From contig NZ_CP012643.1 of NCBI RefSeq assembly GCF_001310085.1, positions 248,001 to 312,000 of the forward strand: DNA of 64,000 nucleotides, in the 5' to 3' direction. Of this stretch, positions 1-9,686 are shown in pieces. The notes beneath the pieces are model-generated. The model saw only the letters and a list, made by a program, of their open reading frames with translations, was not told where the DNA came from and searched no databases. The DNA comes from Rufibacter tibetensis (GTDB taxonomy: Bacteria > Bacteroidota > Bacteroidia > Cytophagales > Hymenobacteraceae). A program made the translations under genes and the position numbers. The stretch's first letter is position 1. Every line of letters begins with the position of its first letter.

Positions 1-154
1 TTACAGCATCGGCAGGTTCAGTTTTAGCAACTGATTTGTTGTAAGACTCTGGCTTAGCAGACGAGAATCTGTAATACTCAGCTGAACTACAGGCAAACAG
101 AAACTGCCCAACTAGTACAACTACAATCAACTGGAGTAAACTTCTAAATTTCAT
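1..154 (-). CDS. Partial small lipoprotein, N-terminal 51 residues only
   Basis: The reading frame starts at an ATG at 154 and runs off the left edge of the window without a stop. The N-terminus is a lipoprotein signal: basic start (MKFR), a hydrophobic run, and a lipobox ending FLFAC with the acceptor cysteine at residue 22, followed by SSAEYY. The rest seen is polar and has no motif I recognise. It is probably anchored in the cell envelope; function unknown. The real length cannot be judged from here. Confidence 0.6.
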   Translation of the reverse strand, partial: MKFRSLLQLIVVVLVGQFLFACSSAEYYRFSSAKPESYNKSVAKTEPADAV

Positions 155-589
155 AGTACTATAGATTAAGTGGAAAGAAATAGTTAATCAGTTTACTAGC
201 TCCTAAGATTGGTCATCAACCCCAATAAGTAGAAAGCCAATCCTACATTCACTTTATTAATACTATGATTTTCTAATATAAGTTATAAATGGACTAACAA
301 TTTTTCAATAAGTGTGCGTATTCCACTACTCGCATTTAATTTAGTGCCTTTTCAAGGGTAAAGTAGGAATGCCTAATCGTTTGCTTATTCTCGCACTTGA
401 TTAAGGCGATGATACAACAATGGCACATTCCTGCACGACTGATTACCGCACGACTGGATACAAAATAAAACACCTGAAGATTAAAGCATAAGAAGACCTA
501 AAAAGGTTAAGACTCTATTCCTGAAGTAAGAAAAGGCGTTTAGAAGCAGTTTTATAAAAACAGCCTCCAAACGCCTACATCAAAAGTAA
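155..589. other. Intergenic region holding a hairpin
   Basis: No gene is visible in these 435 bases. The left side is the upstream region of the partial lipoprotein gene and is AT-rich. The right side holds the hairpin listed at 534-576, just behind the stop of the PAS histidine kinase. Confidence 0.5.
534..576 (-). terminator. Hairpin downstream of the PAS histidine kinase
   Basis: Outer arms AGGCGTTT and AAACGCCT pair perfectly, and the inner arms AGCAGTTTT and AAAACAGCCT pair imperfectly around a short AT loop. It lies 14 bases past the kinase stop codon and may end its transcript. It also fits the degenerate hairpin family described in the findings. Confidence 0.5.
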
Positions 590-3190
590 TTAGATAAGAT
601 CTTTTGGTGTTACAGTTGCTTCACTTGGCAACAGAATTTCAATATGGGTTCCTTCATCAAGTTTGCTTCTCATCTCAATGCTTCCTCCCATGCTTTCTAC
701 ATGTGTTTTGACTAGAAACAAGCCTACTCCCCGTCCCTTTTTGTTTTTGTGAAAACGCTTATAAAGCTTGAACAAGTTATCTCCTGCCTTCTCCATGTCA
801 AAGCCCGAGCCATTGTCTGAAAAGGAGATGTTTACTCCTCCATCGGCATGCGTTACACATTTTATGTTCACCTGGAGTGGACGGCTTTCTGATTTATACT
901 TGATGGCGTTGGAAAGCAAATTGTAAAAGATGCTGTATAAATAAGCTCTGTTTGCTTTTAAAGTGATAGTTGAATCTATTTCAACCTTCAACTCACTTTT
1001 ATTTTGCAGCAATGACTCCAGAAAGTTTTGGCGGACCTGTTCACAAACTTCAGCTAAATTTACGAACTCTCTATCTACCACGTCTTGCTGATCCCGAAGG
1101 GAAAGGATGAGGTTGAGGTCTCGCAGAACGGTGTCAAGTTTGAAAACACTCGTTTTCAAATACCCCAGTGACTTATCATAAATTTCTGAGTTCTTGTCCA
1201 ACTTCATAAGGAAGTCTGCTAACCCCATTGCATTTGCAACCGGAGCCCTCAGGTTGTGCGACACTATATAAGTAAACTGCTGGAAATCACGGTTCTGCCG
1301 GTATAAATCTTTGGTCATCTGGAGCTGCTTTTCCTCAGCTTCCTTCCTGAAAGTAATGTCTTTCTGAATGATGATGTGGTGCTTAATGCCCCCTTCGTCG
1401 TTTAAAATAGGGGTAAAGTCCATAGAAAGCCATACTTTGGAACCAGACTTCCTATAGTTTAGGGTTTGAATATTGAAGGGCTTGCCAAGCTTCAGTTTCT
1501 CCTTTATTTTCTGCCCAATATCAAAGTTAGAGTCTGGGCCGAGAATGAAAGTACCTGGTATCTGGCCTTTTACTTCCTCTAAGGGAAAGCCTGTGGTACG
1601 GGTAAAAGCCTCATTTACCCATTCTATTCTGCCCTGAATATCTGTAATGATTACCCCATTTGATATTTTACTAGCCACTAAGGATAGCTTTTCCAGCTCT
1701 CGTTTAGCCTCTACCCTCTCCGTTATATTTGAAAAATACACAGAAAGACCCTCATCAGAAGGGAAAGCCTTTACTTCAAACCACTGGTTAAACCGCTCCA
1801 TGTAAGTTTCAAAGTGGACAGACTTTCCGGTCTGCAAAGCTTGATTGAAGTTCTCATGAAGGTAACTGTTGGTTAATTCCGGAAACACCTCCCAGAAACA
1901 TTTCCCATAATACCCCTTCCGGTCAAGCTGAAGAATATGCTCAAATTCTTTGTTGATAAAACTGAAATGCCAATTGTTGTCTAACATGTAGACAGCATCT
2001 GTGATACTTTCAAATACAGTGGTTAATGTTTCTGCTTGTTTTTTTATTAAGGCATTGGCTGTATGATTTCCAGTGATGTCCTTGGCAATAGAATGCACCC
2101 CAACCACTTGCCCATTCACAATAATTGGAATTTTAGTGATGTTCAAGTACAGCTCATGGCTTCTTGAAAGAGGCAATTCCATGTCAAAGGTGATAATATC
2201 ACCTTTGAAAGCTTCTTCAAGGTGTTTATAATATACCTCTGCTACTTCTGCAGGAAGGAAATCACGTAAACTTTTGCCTACTATATCTTCTTTTGAAAAC
2301 CCTGTATAAAAAAGAAACTGTGGATTGGCATCAAGAATGCATCCGTCACGGTCTTCGTGCACTATCAGGTCCGGGTTGTTGTCAAATAAAGACCTAAATC
2401 GTCGCTCACTTTCCTCCAGTTTAAGAGAAGCTTCTTTTTCATCTGTGATATCCTTTGAGCTAATTACAAATGCGTTGATTAATGGGTTTTTCAACTGGTT
2501 ACTTACTATTGCCTTTATCCAGCGCCATTCCCCGGAACCGGACTTGTAGCGTAAGTCAGGGGCCTCTACCAATTCAGAGACTTTAAGCCTCTCCCAAGCC
2601 TCTGCTGTTTCTTTGAGGTCTTCTGGATGGATTAAGTCGAACACACTTTGGCCCATCAATTCATCGTGCTGGTATCCCAGAGTTTTAGCCACAGCACCAC
2701 CAATGTACACATACTCACCGGCCTCGTTAATAAGACCAATCATGTCAGAGCCGTGTTTCATTAGTATTTCATGCCATTCATCTTTTTCCTGAAGCTTTTG
2801 CTTGTATTGGATTACATCTGAAGCCACCCGTCCCAGGCAGTACATCAGCTTATCTTCTTCAGACCAGACCCAAGACCATACAATAGGTACTTCAACTCCA
2901 GTCTTGTGAAGGCATTGATTAAAAAAACTTTTTGAAGGCGTCCCCTGCATGACCCACTTCATGTTTTCCGAAGTGCGGATATGGTCCTCAGGAGAGATGA
3001 GACTTAAGAAACTATTTTGTAACAACTCTTGGTCATCATACCCCAAAACCGGTTGGCAAGAAGCACTGATGTAGACAATTGTTCCCTTTTGATCTAGAGC
3101 ACATAAGACATCAGAAGAAACCTCAATGACTTTGTTGATGATTTTCTTCTCCCACTTCCTTGCAAATGACCCTACCGTGTTTGCTTCCAC
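590..3190 (-). CDS. Soluble multi-PAS sensor histidine kinase
   Basis: This is an 866-residue kinase with five PAS-type sensor segments in a row (about residues 18-125, 140-255, 262-378, 385-495 and 500-620). A HisKA helix follows with phospho-accepting His645 in SHNLRAP, then an HATPase domain with N-box YNLLSNAIKY, G1 box DNGSGF (near 793) and G2 box GRGVGLF. No transmembrane segment is visible, so it should sense a cytoplasmic signal through its PAS domains. It has no receiver domain, so its partner must be separate; the single receiver protein upstream at 3687-4079 is a candidate but lies 496 bases away. The start codon is GTG at 3190. The signal sensed is unknown. Confidence 0.9.
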   Translation of the reverse strand: MEANTVGSFARKWEKKIINKVIEVSSDVLCALDQKGTIVYISASCQPVLGYDDQELLQNSFLSLISPEDHIRTSENMKWVMQGTPSKSFFNQCLHKTGVEVPIVWSWVWSEEDKLMYCLGRVASDVIQYKQKLQEKDEWHEILMKHGSDMIGLINEAGEYVYIGGAVAKTLGYQHDELMGQSVFDLIHPEDLKETAEAWERLKVSELVEAPDLRYKSGSGEWRWIKAIVSNQLKNPLINAFVISSKDITDEKEASLKLEESERRFRSLFDNNPDLIVHEDRDGCILDANPQFLFYTGFSKEDIVGKSLRDFLPAEVAEVYYKHLEEAFKGDIITFDMELPLSRSHELYLNITKIPIIVNGQVVGVHSIAKDITGNHTANALIKKQAETLTTVFESITDAVYMLDNNWHFSFINKEFEHILQLDRKGYYGKCFWEVFPELTNSYLHENFNQALQTGKSVHFETYMERFNQWFEVKAFPSDEGLSVYFSNITERVEAKRELEKLSLVASKISNGVIITDIQGRIEWVNEAFTRTTGFPLEEVKGQIPGTFILGPDSNFDIGQKIKEKLKLGKPFNIQTLNYRKSGSKVWLSMDFTPILNDEGGIKHHIIIQKDITFRKEAEEKQLQMTKDLYRQNRDFQQFTYIVSHNLRAPVANAMGLADFLMKLDKNSEIYDKSLGYLKTSVFKLDTVLRDLNLILSLRDQQDVVDREFVNLAEVCEQVRQNFLESLLQNKSELKVEIDSTITLKANRAYLYSIFYNLLSNAIKYKSESRPLQVNIKCVTHADGGVNISFSDNGSGFDMEKAGDNLFKLYKRFHKNKKGRGVGLFLVKTHVESMGGSIEMRSKLDEGTHIEILLPSEATVTPKDLI

Positions 3191-3686
3191 TTCTTAGCTC
3201 TAGGTTATGTAACAACTTACAAGTCACTCATCATATAAGTTTCTAAAATAGAACTATTAATATAGGATACCAAGCATTTGATTCTTAAACTATTTTAAAG
3301 CTCACACTCTACAAACCACAAATCAAACTTTTCAGCAATAAAAAGGACCAGCAGTTTACTCAGGCTCAACTCATAATTTATAAATTTAAAAAGACATTGT
3401 TAACAAAATCCGCACCAAATAAATCTACCACAACCCTACATGCACAAAAAATTGTACATAAAAGGCTTAGACTAGGAAGCATCAGGAGATCTGTTCATGC
3501 ATCACCTTCATTGTAAATGATGATAAGGAGATGTATGAGAAAGTATTAAAAAGAGGTTGAACTTACATCCTTAGATAAGCGAGGCTATGGGCAGGAAACT
3601 TTACCCATAAAGCTAAAGCTTTAAGAATGGATGCAAAAAGGAGGAAAAGGTGAGATTGAGAAAAGGAATTAAAGGTTCTGATTAAT
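3191..3686. other. AT-rich intergenic region
   Basis: This is the spacer between the kinase start and the stop of the receiver protein, both on the minus strand. I see no gene, RNA or clear repeat. It should hold the kinase promoter, but no convincing -33/-7 pair stands out. Confidence 0.4.
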
Positions 3687-4079
3687 CTATAGCTCTGCCA
3701 CTACTTTCCTAAAATCTGTTTCACTTAAGGGTTTTAAAAGGCAGGTAGTGATTCCTAATGAACGCATCTGGTTCATGTCTGTAGAATTTGAGGAGGTAGA
3801 CAGAACTACAATTTTAGTAGAGGTTTCCTTTACCAAAGGAAGTCGGTTATACTCTTCCACAAATGAAAAGCCATCTAAAACAGGCATGTTGATGTCTAGG
3901 AGAATCAAAGTAGGGAATTCCTCGGGGCACTTTATGCTTTGCAAGTAAGTTAATCCCTCCTGCCCATTCAAAGCTACGATTACCTCATCTGCTATTCCTG
4001 TTTCTTCAATAACAGTTTGGTTAAGGAAGTTGGTGATCTCATCATCCTCAATAAGTAGTATAGACTTGATTCTTTTCAC
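3687..4079 (-). CDS. Single-domain response regulator (receiver only)
   Basis: A CheY-like receiver domain fills the whole protein of about 130 residues. The acidic pocket is in IEDDE near the start, the phospho-acceptor Asp62 in LLDINMP, the switch Thr/Ser in VLSTSS and the conserved Lys in LLKPLS. There is no output domain, so it works by protein contact or in a phosphorelay. I placed the start at GTG 4079 (MKRIKSILLIEDDE); an in-frame TTG two codons upstream is possible. It lies behind no operon partner, but the multi-PAS kinase downstream on the same strand lacks its own receiver, so they may work together. Confidence 0.85.
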   Translation of the reverse strand: MKRIKSILLIEDDEITNFLNQTVIEETGIADEVIVALNGQEGLTYLQSIKCPEEFPTLILLDINMPVLDGFSFVEEYNRLPLVKETSTKIVVLSTSSNSTDMNQMRSLGITTCLLKPLSETDFRKVVAEL

Positions 4080-4404
4080 TTGCAATCGGTTTCAGGAAGA
4101 ATTGAGCCTGCTAATTTAGCATGAAAGCAATGAAAGAATAGGTATTTCTACCATAAGAATTTTCTATATTTTAAAAATAAAATTAACCTCTTATAGCTGA
4201 GTACCTTCTATTGACTGGTGTTAACCAATGGTAAAAAGCCCCTATACCTTAAGCTAGTCCTCTGTTCTAGCTTACCATATGGAACATGGCGGTAGCTTCA
4301 TATCTTGTTTAAAACTGAGTATTGATAAATATATCTTTTTTATATATCTGCATATTCAAGATAATTAGTATCTTTATTTACAAGCACTTAACCAGATAAA
4401 TCCA
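4080..4404. other. Divergent intergenic region
   Basis: AT-rich spacer between the receiver gene (minus) and the TM2 protein gene (plus). It must carry promoters for both, but I cannot assign the boxes with confidence. Confidence 0.4.
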
Positions 4405-4752
4405 TTGACTACTGCATCAAGTGTACTGCCCTTGTCTTTCCTTCAACAGCTTCCCTATGTGGTGCAGGTTGATTTGCCTACTCTTTCGCCGGAGATGCAA
4501 AATGTTTTCTTCACCCAGTATGTGCAGTCCCGCAAGTCTATTGGGTTTGCCTATCTACTTTGGGTTATCTTCGGGCTGCACTATGCCTATGTAAACAGGT
4601 GGGCTATCCAGTTTGTGTTCTGGATTACCGCCGGAGGCTTGGGGGTGTGGTGGCTTATTGATCTTTTCAGGATGCCTGGTATTGTCAGGAAGTACAACGA
4701 CGAACTGGCGTTACAGTGCTTGGGGAACATCAAGATGGCGCACCGGCTTTAA
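4405..4752 (+). CDS. TM2-domain membrane protein
   Basis: This small protein (115 residues) has a polar N-terminus of about 45 residues. A TM2-type pair of transmembrane helices follows, split by a short turn, including SIGFAYLLWVIFGLHY and QFVFWITAGGLGVWWLIDLF, and the tail contains KYNDELA. The aromatic-rich helices and the WWLIDLF end of helix 2 are typical of TM2 proteins in Bacteroidota, whose role is unknown. The first codon would be TTG at 4405; an ATG at 4495 would remove the N-terminal segment but keep both helices. It stands alone between a divergent receiver gene and a convergent trehalase gene. Confidence 0.7.
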   Translation: MTTASSVLPLSFLQQLPYVVQVDLPTLSPEMQNVFFTQYVQSRKSIGFAYLLWVIFGLHYAYVNRWAIQFVFWITAGGLGVWWLIDLFRMPGIVRKYNDELALQCLGNIKMAHRL

Positions 4753-4819
4753 AGAGAATTTCTTTTTTGAAAGTCTTTTCAGAAAAGGAGCATAAAACAC
4801 CAGAAAGATCAGAGGTGCT

Positions 4820-6415
4820 TTACTTTCTTCCTTGCTTTTGCTCCTGCATCAGAAGATTCAGAAGAACGCCGTTGGTCCACCCAAAGCCGTCCTGGTTTGG
4901 GTATTCACCTCCGCCACCTTCGGCTCCGGGTCTTTCCACATTATATTTTTCTGTGAGTTTGCCGGTCAAGGCAAAGACGTCTGTGTTCTGCTTTATCCAA
5001 TTAGTAGCAATGGTGTTGGCTAATGAGTTTTGCTTGTAAGCCCGCAGCCCCTGTATAGCCAGCCATTGGAGGGGAGCCCATCCGTTAGGCGCATCCCATT
5101 GCTGCCCTGAGTTAGTTAAGGTCGTAACCAACCCGCCTTGTTTCACGAAGTCCTGCCGTATTCTTTTAGCCACGGCTTTCGCCTGTGCCTTAGTGGCCAT
5201 ACAGAAAAACAAAGGAGTCACGGCAGCCAGGGTAGGCACGTTGGTAGTTTTCTGCTGCACAAAATCAAAATCATAGAAAAACCGATCCATCACGCTCCAA
5301 CAGTACTGAAGAACTGCTGCTTTGCGTTGTTCAGCCTTCTGTCGGTAAAGTTTCTCTTGGATAGCATCTCCTTTCAGGCCTGCTATCTGGGCTAAGGTCA
5401 CTTCCATGTGGTAAAGCAAGGCGTTGAGGTCTACCGGAATTAACTGGGTGGTCCGGATGGTTTGCAAGGTTTTTCCGTCCTGAAACCAGCGGCTACTGAA
5501 ATCCCAACCAGATTCAGCGGCAGCTCTGATGTCACGGTAAACCTCCTCAGGGTTTCGGCCAGAGGCATGGGCAACTTCCACATCTTCTTTGTAAGCCTCG
5601 GGCCGCGGGGAAGGATCATCATCCCAGTACCGGTTCAGGATGGTTCCGTTGGGCATTCTGACTACCCGTCGATGGGCTGTTTGTGCGGCGGAAAGGGTTT
5701 CCTGTCCATTCATCCAGAAGGCATATTCTTTTTGCAGAGCGGGTTCATAGGTTTTCAGAATGTCCGTCCCTTTTTCTTGCGCCAAAACGCGTAGCATAAG
5801 GGCGTAGAAAGGAGGCTGTGACCGACTGACGTAGTAACTCCGGTTGCCGTTAGGAATGTGGCCCACGGTATTGATCAGGTAAGTGAAGTTGTCTACCATG
5901 TTCTGGATGAGCTGCACCTGGTCACTTTCCAGCAAGCCCAACATGGTGAAATAACTGTCCCAGTAGTAAATCTCCCTGAACCGGCCACCTGGTACCACAT
6001 AAGCATGCGGCAAGGGAATAAGCGAACTCTGCTCTGGTTTGGGCTGGCGGGTTAACACCGGCCATAATCTCTTGATATGCTCTGTAACCGGTAAGGCAGC
6101 ATCTGCCCTGAAATTTGTGGAGTGCTCTATAGGCAGCTCAAAGTGGCGAAGCACAAACGCTTTTAAATCAAACCCGGGCCTCCCCTTTTCCTGCGCGTAC
6201 GCCTGCAAGATGTGTTCCAGCGAAGAACGGGGAATACAATCTGGAAAAGTCTTGGAATCTGGAAATATGGGGGCTAGTTGCACCTCCTTGAAAAGTTCTC
6301 CTAATTGTTCATGAGGCCTAAACTGCGCCTGGCATGTAAACGTCCAGACGCAAAGGAGAAGAAATGCTAATAGAGATTTGACACGAGTTTGTGGGTGGGA
6401 TCTAAGGTTATGCAT
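4820..6415 (-). CDS. treA: Periplasmic trehalase, GH37
   Basis: The enzyme hydrolyses alpha,alpha-trehalose to two glucose molecules. It has 531 residues including a signal peptide that ends near residue 30 (TCQA), so it should act in the periplasm. Both GH37 signatures are present: PGGRFREIYYWDSYF at residues 142-156 and QWDAPNGWAPLQW at 439-451. The glycine-rich GGGGEYPNQDGFGWTNG carries the likely catalytic base Glu504. Length matches periplasmic TreA of enterobacteria. It is a single gene with no trehalose transporter or phosphotrehalase next to it, so it probably feeds on external trehalose or acts in osmotic recovery. Confidence 0.95.
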   Translation of the reverse strand: MHNLRSHPQTRVKSLLAFLLLCVWTFTCQAQFRPHEQLGELFKEVQLAPIFPDSKTFPDCIPRSSLEHILQAYAQEKGRPGFDLKAFVLRHFELPIEHSTNFRADAALPVTEHIKRLWPVLTRQPKPEQSSLIPLPHAYVVPGGRFREIYYWDSYFTMLGLLESDQVQLIQNMVDNFTYLINTVGHIPNGNRSYYVSRSQPPFYALMLRVLAQEKGTDILKTYEPALQKEYAFWMNGQETLSAAQTAHRRVVRMPNGTILNRYWDDDPSPRPEAYKEDVEVAHASGRNPEEVYRDIRAAAESGWDFSSRWFQDGKTLQTIRTTQLIPVDLNALLYHMEVTLAQIAGLKGDAIQEKLYRQKAEQRKAAVLQYCWSVMDRFFYDFDFVQQKTTNVPTLAAVTPLFFCMATKAQAKAVAKRIRQDFVKQGGLVTTLTNSGQQWDAPNGWAPLQWLAIQGLRAYKQNSLANTIATNWIKQNTDVFALTGKLTEKYNVERPGAEGGGGEYPNQDGFGWTNGVLLNLLMQEQKQGRK

Positions 6416-6606
6416 CGGGTAAATGTTGGTCCAGCTATCCCCTCGTACGCTGAATGATTAGTGAAAGGATATAGTTGCCCCTTATTCTTCCGCCCGTGAA
6501 CCTCAGTTTAAGCTTTTGTTTTATGCCTCATTTTTTTTAAAACAGGTTTTAAACACATTCATTCCACACAACAAGATTCAGCATTACCTCTACCAACTCC
6601 TTATTG

Positions 6607-7293
6607 CTACCTCATGTGCAACAGTCGGTCTATGTCTTGGATTTTACCAAAGACTACTAAAATGTCACCGGCTTCAAACACAGTTTCGGCTTTGACTACC
6701 CCCAACACTGTGGCTTTCTGGTACGATTTCCCGAAGAGGTTTTTAGACTCGCGGTAGCGTAAAATGGTAAGCACGTTCACCTGGTAGCGGGCCCTAAAGT
6801 CTGACTCGGCAATGGTTTTCCCTACGTATCGCTCTGGCACAGTAGCCTCTATGATGTTGTAGTCTTCCGTTAAGTCAAAGGAATCAATCACGCCTTTCAT
6901 CTCCAGCTTTTTGGCCAAACGCTCAGCGCTTTCCTGCTCAGGCCTGATGATCTGGTCTACCCCAATGGCCTCTAACACCGTTTGGTGCAAGGGCGAAATA
7001 GCCCGGCTCATGAGGCGCTTCACCCCCAACTGTTTGAAGATTGCTGTAGCCATTACTGATGCCCCAAAATCTTCCCCTATGCCTACCACCACCACATCGG
7101 TTTCAGCAGTTGGAAGCGTGGAGAGGGCCTGTATATCACTCGCATCTAAACAAATGGTATGGGTAACGGTGTCTTTGTAGGCTTCCACCTTCTGCATGTT
7201 TTTATCAACAGCAATGACCTCATGCCCCATTTCGGTCAACTTCATAGAAAGCGACGATCCAAAATAGCCTAACCCAATAACGATGTAGCGCAT
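6607..7293 (-). CDS. trkA: TrkA/KtrA-type potassium channel regulator
   Basis: This is a 228-residue cytoplasmic RCK protein. The N-terminal nucleotide-binding Rossmann fold starts at residue 1 with IVIGLGYFGSSL and has the acidic end of strand 2 in VIAVDKN. The C-terminal part fits a TrkA_C ligand-binding domain. Proteins of this size with one RCK unit form octameric rings that gate KtrB/TrkH channels in response to nucleotides. It lies 11 bases behind the TrkH gene on the same strand, which supports a two-gene operon and the partner assignment. KtrA or KtrC would be an equally fair name. Confidence 0.9.
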   Translation of the reverse strand: MRYIVIGLGYFGSSLSMKLTEMGHEVIAVDKNMQKVEAYKDTVTHTICLDASDIQALSTLPTAETDVVVVGIGEDFGASVMATAIFKQLGVKRLMSRAISPLHQTVLEAIGVDQIIRPEQESAERLAKKLEMKGVIDSFDLTEDYNIIEATVPERYVGKTIAESDFRARYQVNVLTILRYRESKNLFGKSYQKATVLGVVKAETVFEAGDILVVFGKIQDIDRLLHMR

Positions 7294-7304
7294 TTAATCT
7301 GAAT

Positions 7305-9134
7305 TTACGTGATGATGATGGTTTCTTTAGGATAACGGTACCGCAAGGTAGAGACTTTGCGCAGCAGTCCAACAATCAAGGTGAGCGTGCCCACTCTACC
7401 TAAAAACATGGTCAGGATCAGGACAACCTTACTGGGTGCGCTTAAAAGAGCCGTGATGCCCACTGATAGCCCAACGGTGCTAAATCCGGAGAAGCACTCA
7501 AAGGCCACAGCAGCCAATTCCATTTGTGGATCAAAGATGGTAATCGTGAACACAGCCACCCCTATGACCAGCAAAGAAAGAATGATAATAGCAAAGGCTT
7601 TGTCTACAGACTCATTCCCTATTTCCCTTCTAAATACTTCTACCCGGTCTTTTCCTCTAGCCAAACTTAAGATGTTAAGAATCGCTACTGCGAAGGTAGT
7701 TGTCTTGATTCCCCCACCCACTGAAGCTGGGGAAGCTCCAATCCACATAAGCAGCAGGTAAAGCAATACGGTAGGTGCTGTTAGTGCTGCCATGTCTACG
7801 GTGTTGAATCCGGCAGTACGGGGCGTTACAGAACCAAAGAAAGCCCCTACTACCTTGCCCCACATTCCGTGCTCAGCCAAGGTATTATTGTACTCTAATA
7901 GAAAGTACACGACCATACCCACTACCAGCAGAATGGAGGAGGTGATGGTTACTATAAGCGTATTCACGTTCAGCAACCTGGGGGTGTGCTTGATAGGAAT
8001 ACCAGGGGTCATTCTATCAATCGCATCCAACACTTTGTACCTCACGTACCGGGCCAAGTTAAACACAATAGGGAAACCTAAGCCTCCAATTATTACTAGT
8101 ATAGCTATGATGATTTGCAAATGGTAATTATACCGCACCATAGGATCAAACAAACCCAAAGACAGAGTAGAGAATCCAGCGTTGCAAAAAGCAGAAACAG
8201 CATGGAAGATTGCAAAGCTGAACTTGTCTGGCAAAATCTCAACCGGAATACCTTGCAAAGAGGCGTAGATAAATATCGCTCCCAGAAGCTCAAACCCTAA
8301 AGTAAAACTGACAATCCGGAAAAGCGTTTTGGTGATTTGGCCTAGATTATCTTCGTTTAACCAGTCCTTCATGAAAAGGGAGCTTTTCAAAGAAGAACCT
8401 TGGAAGAAGATACCAAAGAAGCTTGCGAAGGTCATGATGCCCAACCCACCCACCTGAATCAGGATCAGGATCATCACTTTCCCAGTAGGGGTAAAAACCG
8501 TAGCAGTATCTAAGGTGATCAAGCCCGTCACACAAACTGCGCTGGTAGCAGTAAATAGAGCGTCAATAAAGCTGATTCCGCTGTATGTTGCCTGCGGAAG
8601 AAGGAGCAGAAAAGTACCCACTGCCACCAGGAACACGAAACTTAAAACAAATACCAGAGCAGGTTGCACCGTGCTACGATAGAAAAGGAGCGTCTTTTTA
8701 GATACTTCTATGAAAAAAACATAGAAAATGACAAAGTAGATGGGTTGCTCACTGTCAAAGAAACGCAGCAGGGTGCTGGAACTGGTCATCTGGTTTTGGA
8801 GCAAAAACCTGGAAACTACCCCCAAAAGCATAAAAAAAAGTAGAAGACCCTCAAAAATAAGCGATGGCCTCCGGACACCGTCTCTAATCAGAATAAGACT
8901 TCGTACTGCCAGGCATGTTAGTACTGTCAGGAAAAAGACGTGGTAAAAGTAATGGAGAAATCTTGGCTCAACTATTTCATTCTTGAACCCAATGTCATAC
9001 AGGAAGACCACCAATCCAAAAGAACTCAGATATAGAAGAAGGGTATCTACAAAAGCAACTACCCTTGGGGTCTGCTGAAAAGCAGCCTGTAGTGGGGTAA
9101 CTGGAAACTTATTTCTCTTTTGGTTCATCTTCAT
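7305..9134 (-). CDS. trkH: TrkH/KtrB-family potassium transporter subunit
   Basis: The membrane subunit takes up K+ (possibly with Na+ or H+). It is hydrophobic throughout with about ten or more membrane segments. The four pore-loop repeats of the SKT superfamily can be read in order: SAVCVTGL, SAFCNAGF, TPRTAGFNTVD and CFSGFSTVGLS, each with the selectivity-filter glycine. I chose ATG 9134 (MKMNQKRNKF). The open frame reaches TTG 9203, but a perfect -7 box lies at 9191-9198 on this strand, which puts the transcript start downstream of that codon. It forms an operon with trkA. Confidence 0.9.
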   Translation of the reverse strand: MKMNQKRNKFPVTPLQAAFQQTPRVVAFVDTLLLYLSSFGLVVFLYDIGFKNEIVEPRFLHYFYHVFFLTVLTCLAVRSLILIRDGVRRPSLIFEGLLLFFMLLGVVSRFLLQNQMTSSSTLLRFFDSEQPIYFVIFYVFFIEVSKKTLLFYRSTVQPALVFVLSFVFLVAVGTFLLLLPQATYSGISFIDALFTATSAVCVTGLITLDTATVFTPTGKVMILILIQVGGLGIMTFASFFGIFFQGSSLKSSLFMKDWLNEDNLGQITKTLFRIVSFTLGFELLGAIFIYASLQGIPVEILPDKFSFAIFHAVSAFCNAGFSTLSLGLFDPMVRYNYHLQIIIAILVIIGGLGFPIVFNLARYVRYKVLDAIDRMTPGIPIKHTPRLLNVNTLIVTITSSILLVVGMVVYFLLEYNNTLAEHGMWGKVVGAFFGSVTPRTAGFNTVDMAALTAPTVLLYLLLMWIGASPASVGGGIKTTTFAVAILNILSLARGKDRVEVFRREIGNESVDKAFAIIILSLLVIGVAVFTITIFDPQMELAAVAFECFSGFSTVGLSVGITALLSAPSKVVLILTMFLGRVGTLTLIVGLLRKVSTLRYRYPKETIIIT

Positions 9135-9190
9135 TGAATTCCCTGGTCGTATGTGGCGCATCTTGTCTTTACCAGAGACAGTGCACAACA

Positions 9191-9198
9191 CAAATGTA
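9191..9198 (-). promoter_or_regulatory. -7 promoter box of trkH
   Basis: On the minus strand this reads TACATTTG, a perfect match to the Bacteroidota -7 consensus TAnnTTTG. The -33 region about 20 bases upstream has no clear TTTG. Its position decides the trkH start codon, ruling against the longer open frame. Confidence 0.45.
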
Positions 9199-9268
9199 GA
9201 CAAGGCGGAACATTTTCCGTTCCTCTAAGTACTTAAAAAGCGTAAGTACATATTTAACCCAGACTACT

Positions 9269-9565
9269 ATGGATACCTATAACCTGAAACCGGAGAACAT
9301 GCGGGCGCCCCAGCATCTGAACGAGAAGGAAATTCGGCAAAGCTTAGATGAGTTAGACGCTAAAATAAAAGTACTTCAGGGTCGGGCCCATGCTACCACA
9401 GCAGACTCACACCATACCTACCATGAACATATAGCGGCTTTGGAAGCCAAACGTGCCCTCATTGCCCAAAAGCTGGATAACTCTAGCAGTGCCACTGAAA
9501 GCACCTGGCAGGATATAAAACGAAGCTTAGAAGACCTCACAGAAGGCATCAAAAAGCTTTTCTAA
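9269..9565 (+). CDS. Small charged helical protein, function unknown
   Basis: This soluble protein has 98 residues and no signal peptide. It is almost all predicted helix: segments such as EKEIRQSLDELDAKIKVLQ and HIAALEAKRALIAQKLD have heptad-like spacing of hydrophobic residues, followed by WQDIKRSLEDLTEGIKKLF at the C-terminus. That amphipathic make-up resembles small coiled-coil stress proteins of Bacteroidota, but I do not recognise a named family. The gene is divergent from trkH and is followed by a hairpin terminator at 9627-9686. No function is assigned. Confidence 0.7.
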   Translation: MDTYNLKPENMRAPQHLNEKEIRQSLDELDAKIKVLQGRAHATTADSHHTYHEHIAALEAKRALIAQKLDNSSSATESTWQDIKRSLEDLTEGIKKLF

Positions 9566-9626
9566 TTCCGAGTTGATAATTGGTAGCTCAGGATCAGAAA
9601 AGACCTAAATTACACATATAAAGCTT

Positions 9627-9686
9627 AAACGGGAATCCGCTTTATGGCTCCTTTTGTTAAAAAGGCCACAAGCCGGATTCCCGTTT
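9627..9686. terminator. Hairpin between convergent genes
   Basis: Thirteen-base outer arms (AAACGGGAATCCG and CGGATTCCCGTTT) pair perfectly. The interior also folds, with CCTTTT and AAAAGG near the loop. It sits between the small helical protein gene and the second receiver gene, which converge, so it can end transcripts from both sides. Confidence 0.65.

Noticed and set aside
6416..6606. A CTATCC sequence upstream of trehalase as a further module copy
   Set aside because: Only part of one half-site is present and there is no second half-site or spaced TAnnTT box; trehalase is also not part of the pathway.
9135..9203. N-terminal extension of trkH
   Set aside because: It begins at TTG and overlaps a perfect -7 box, so most of it would not be transcribed.
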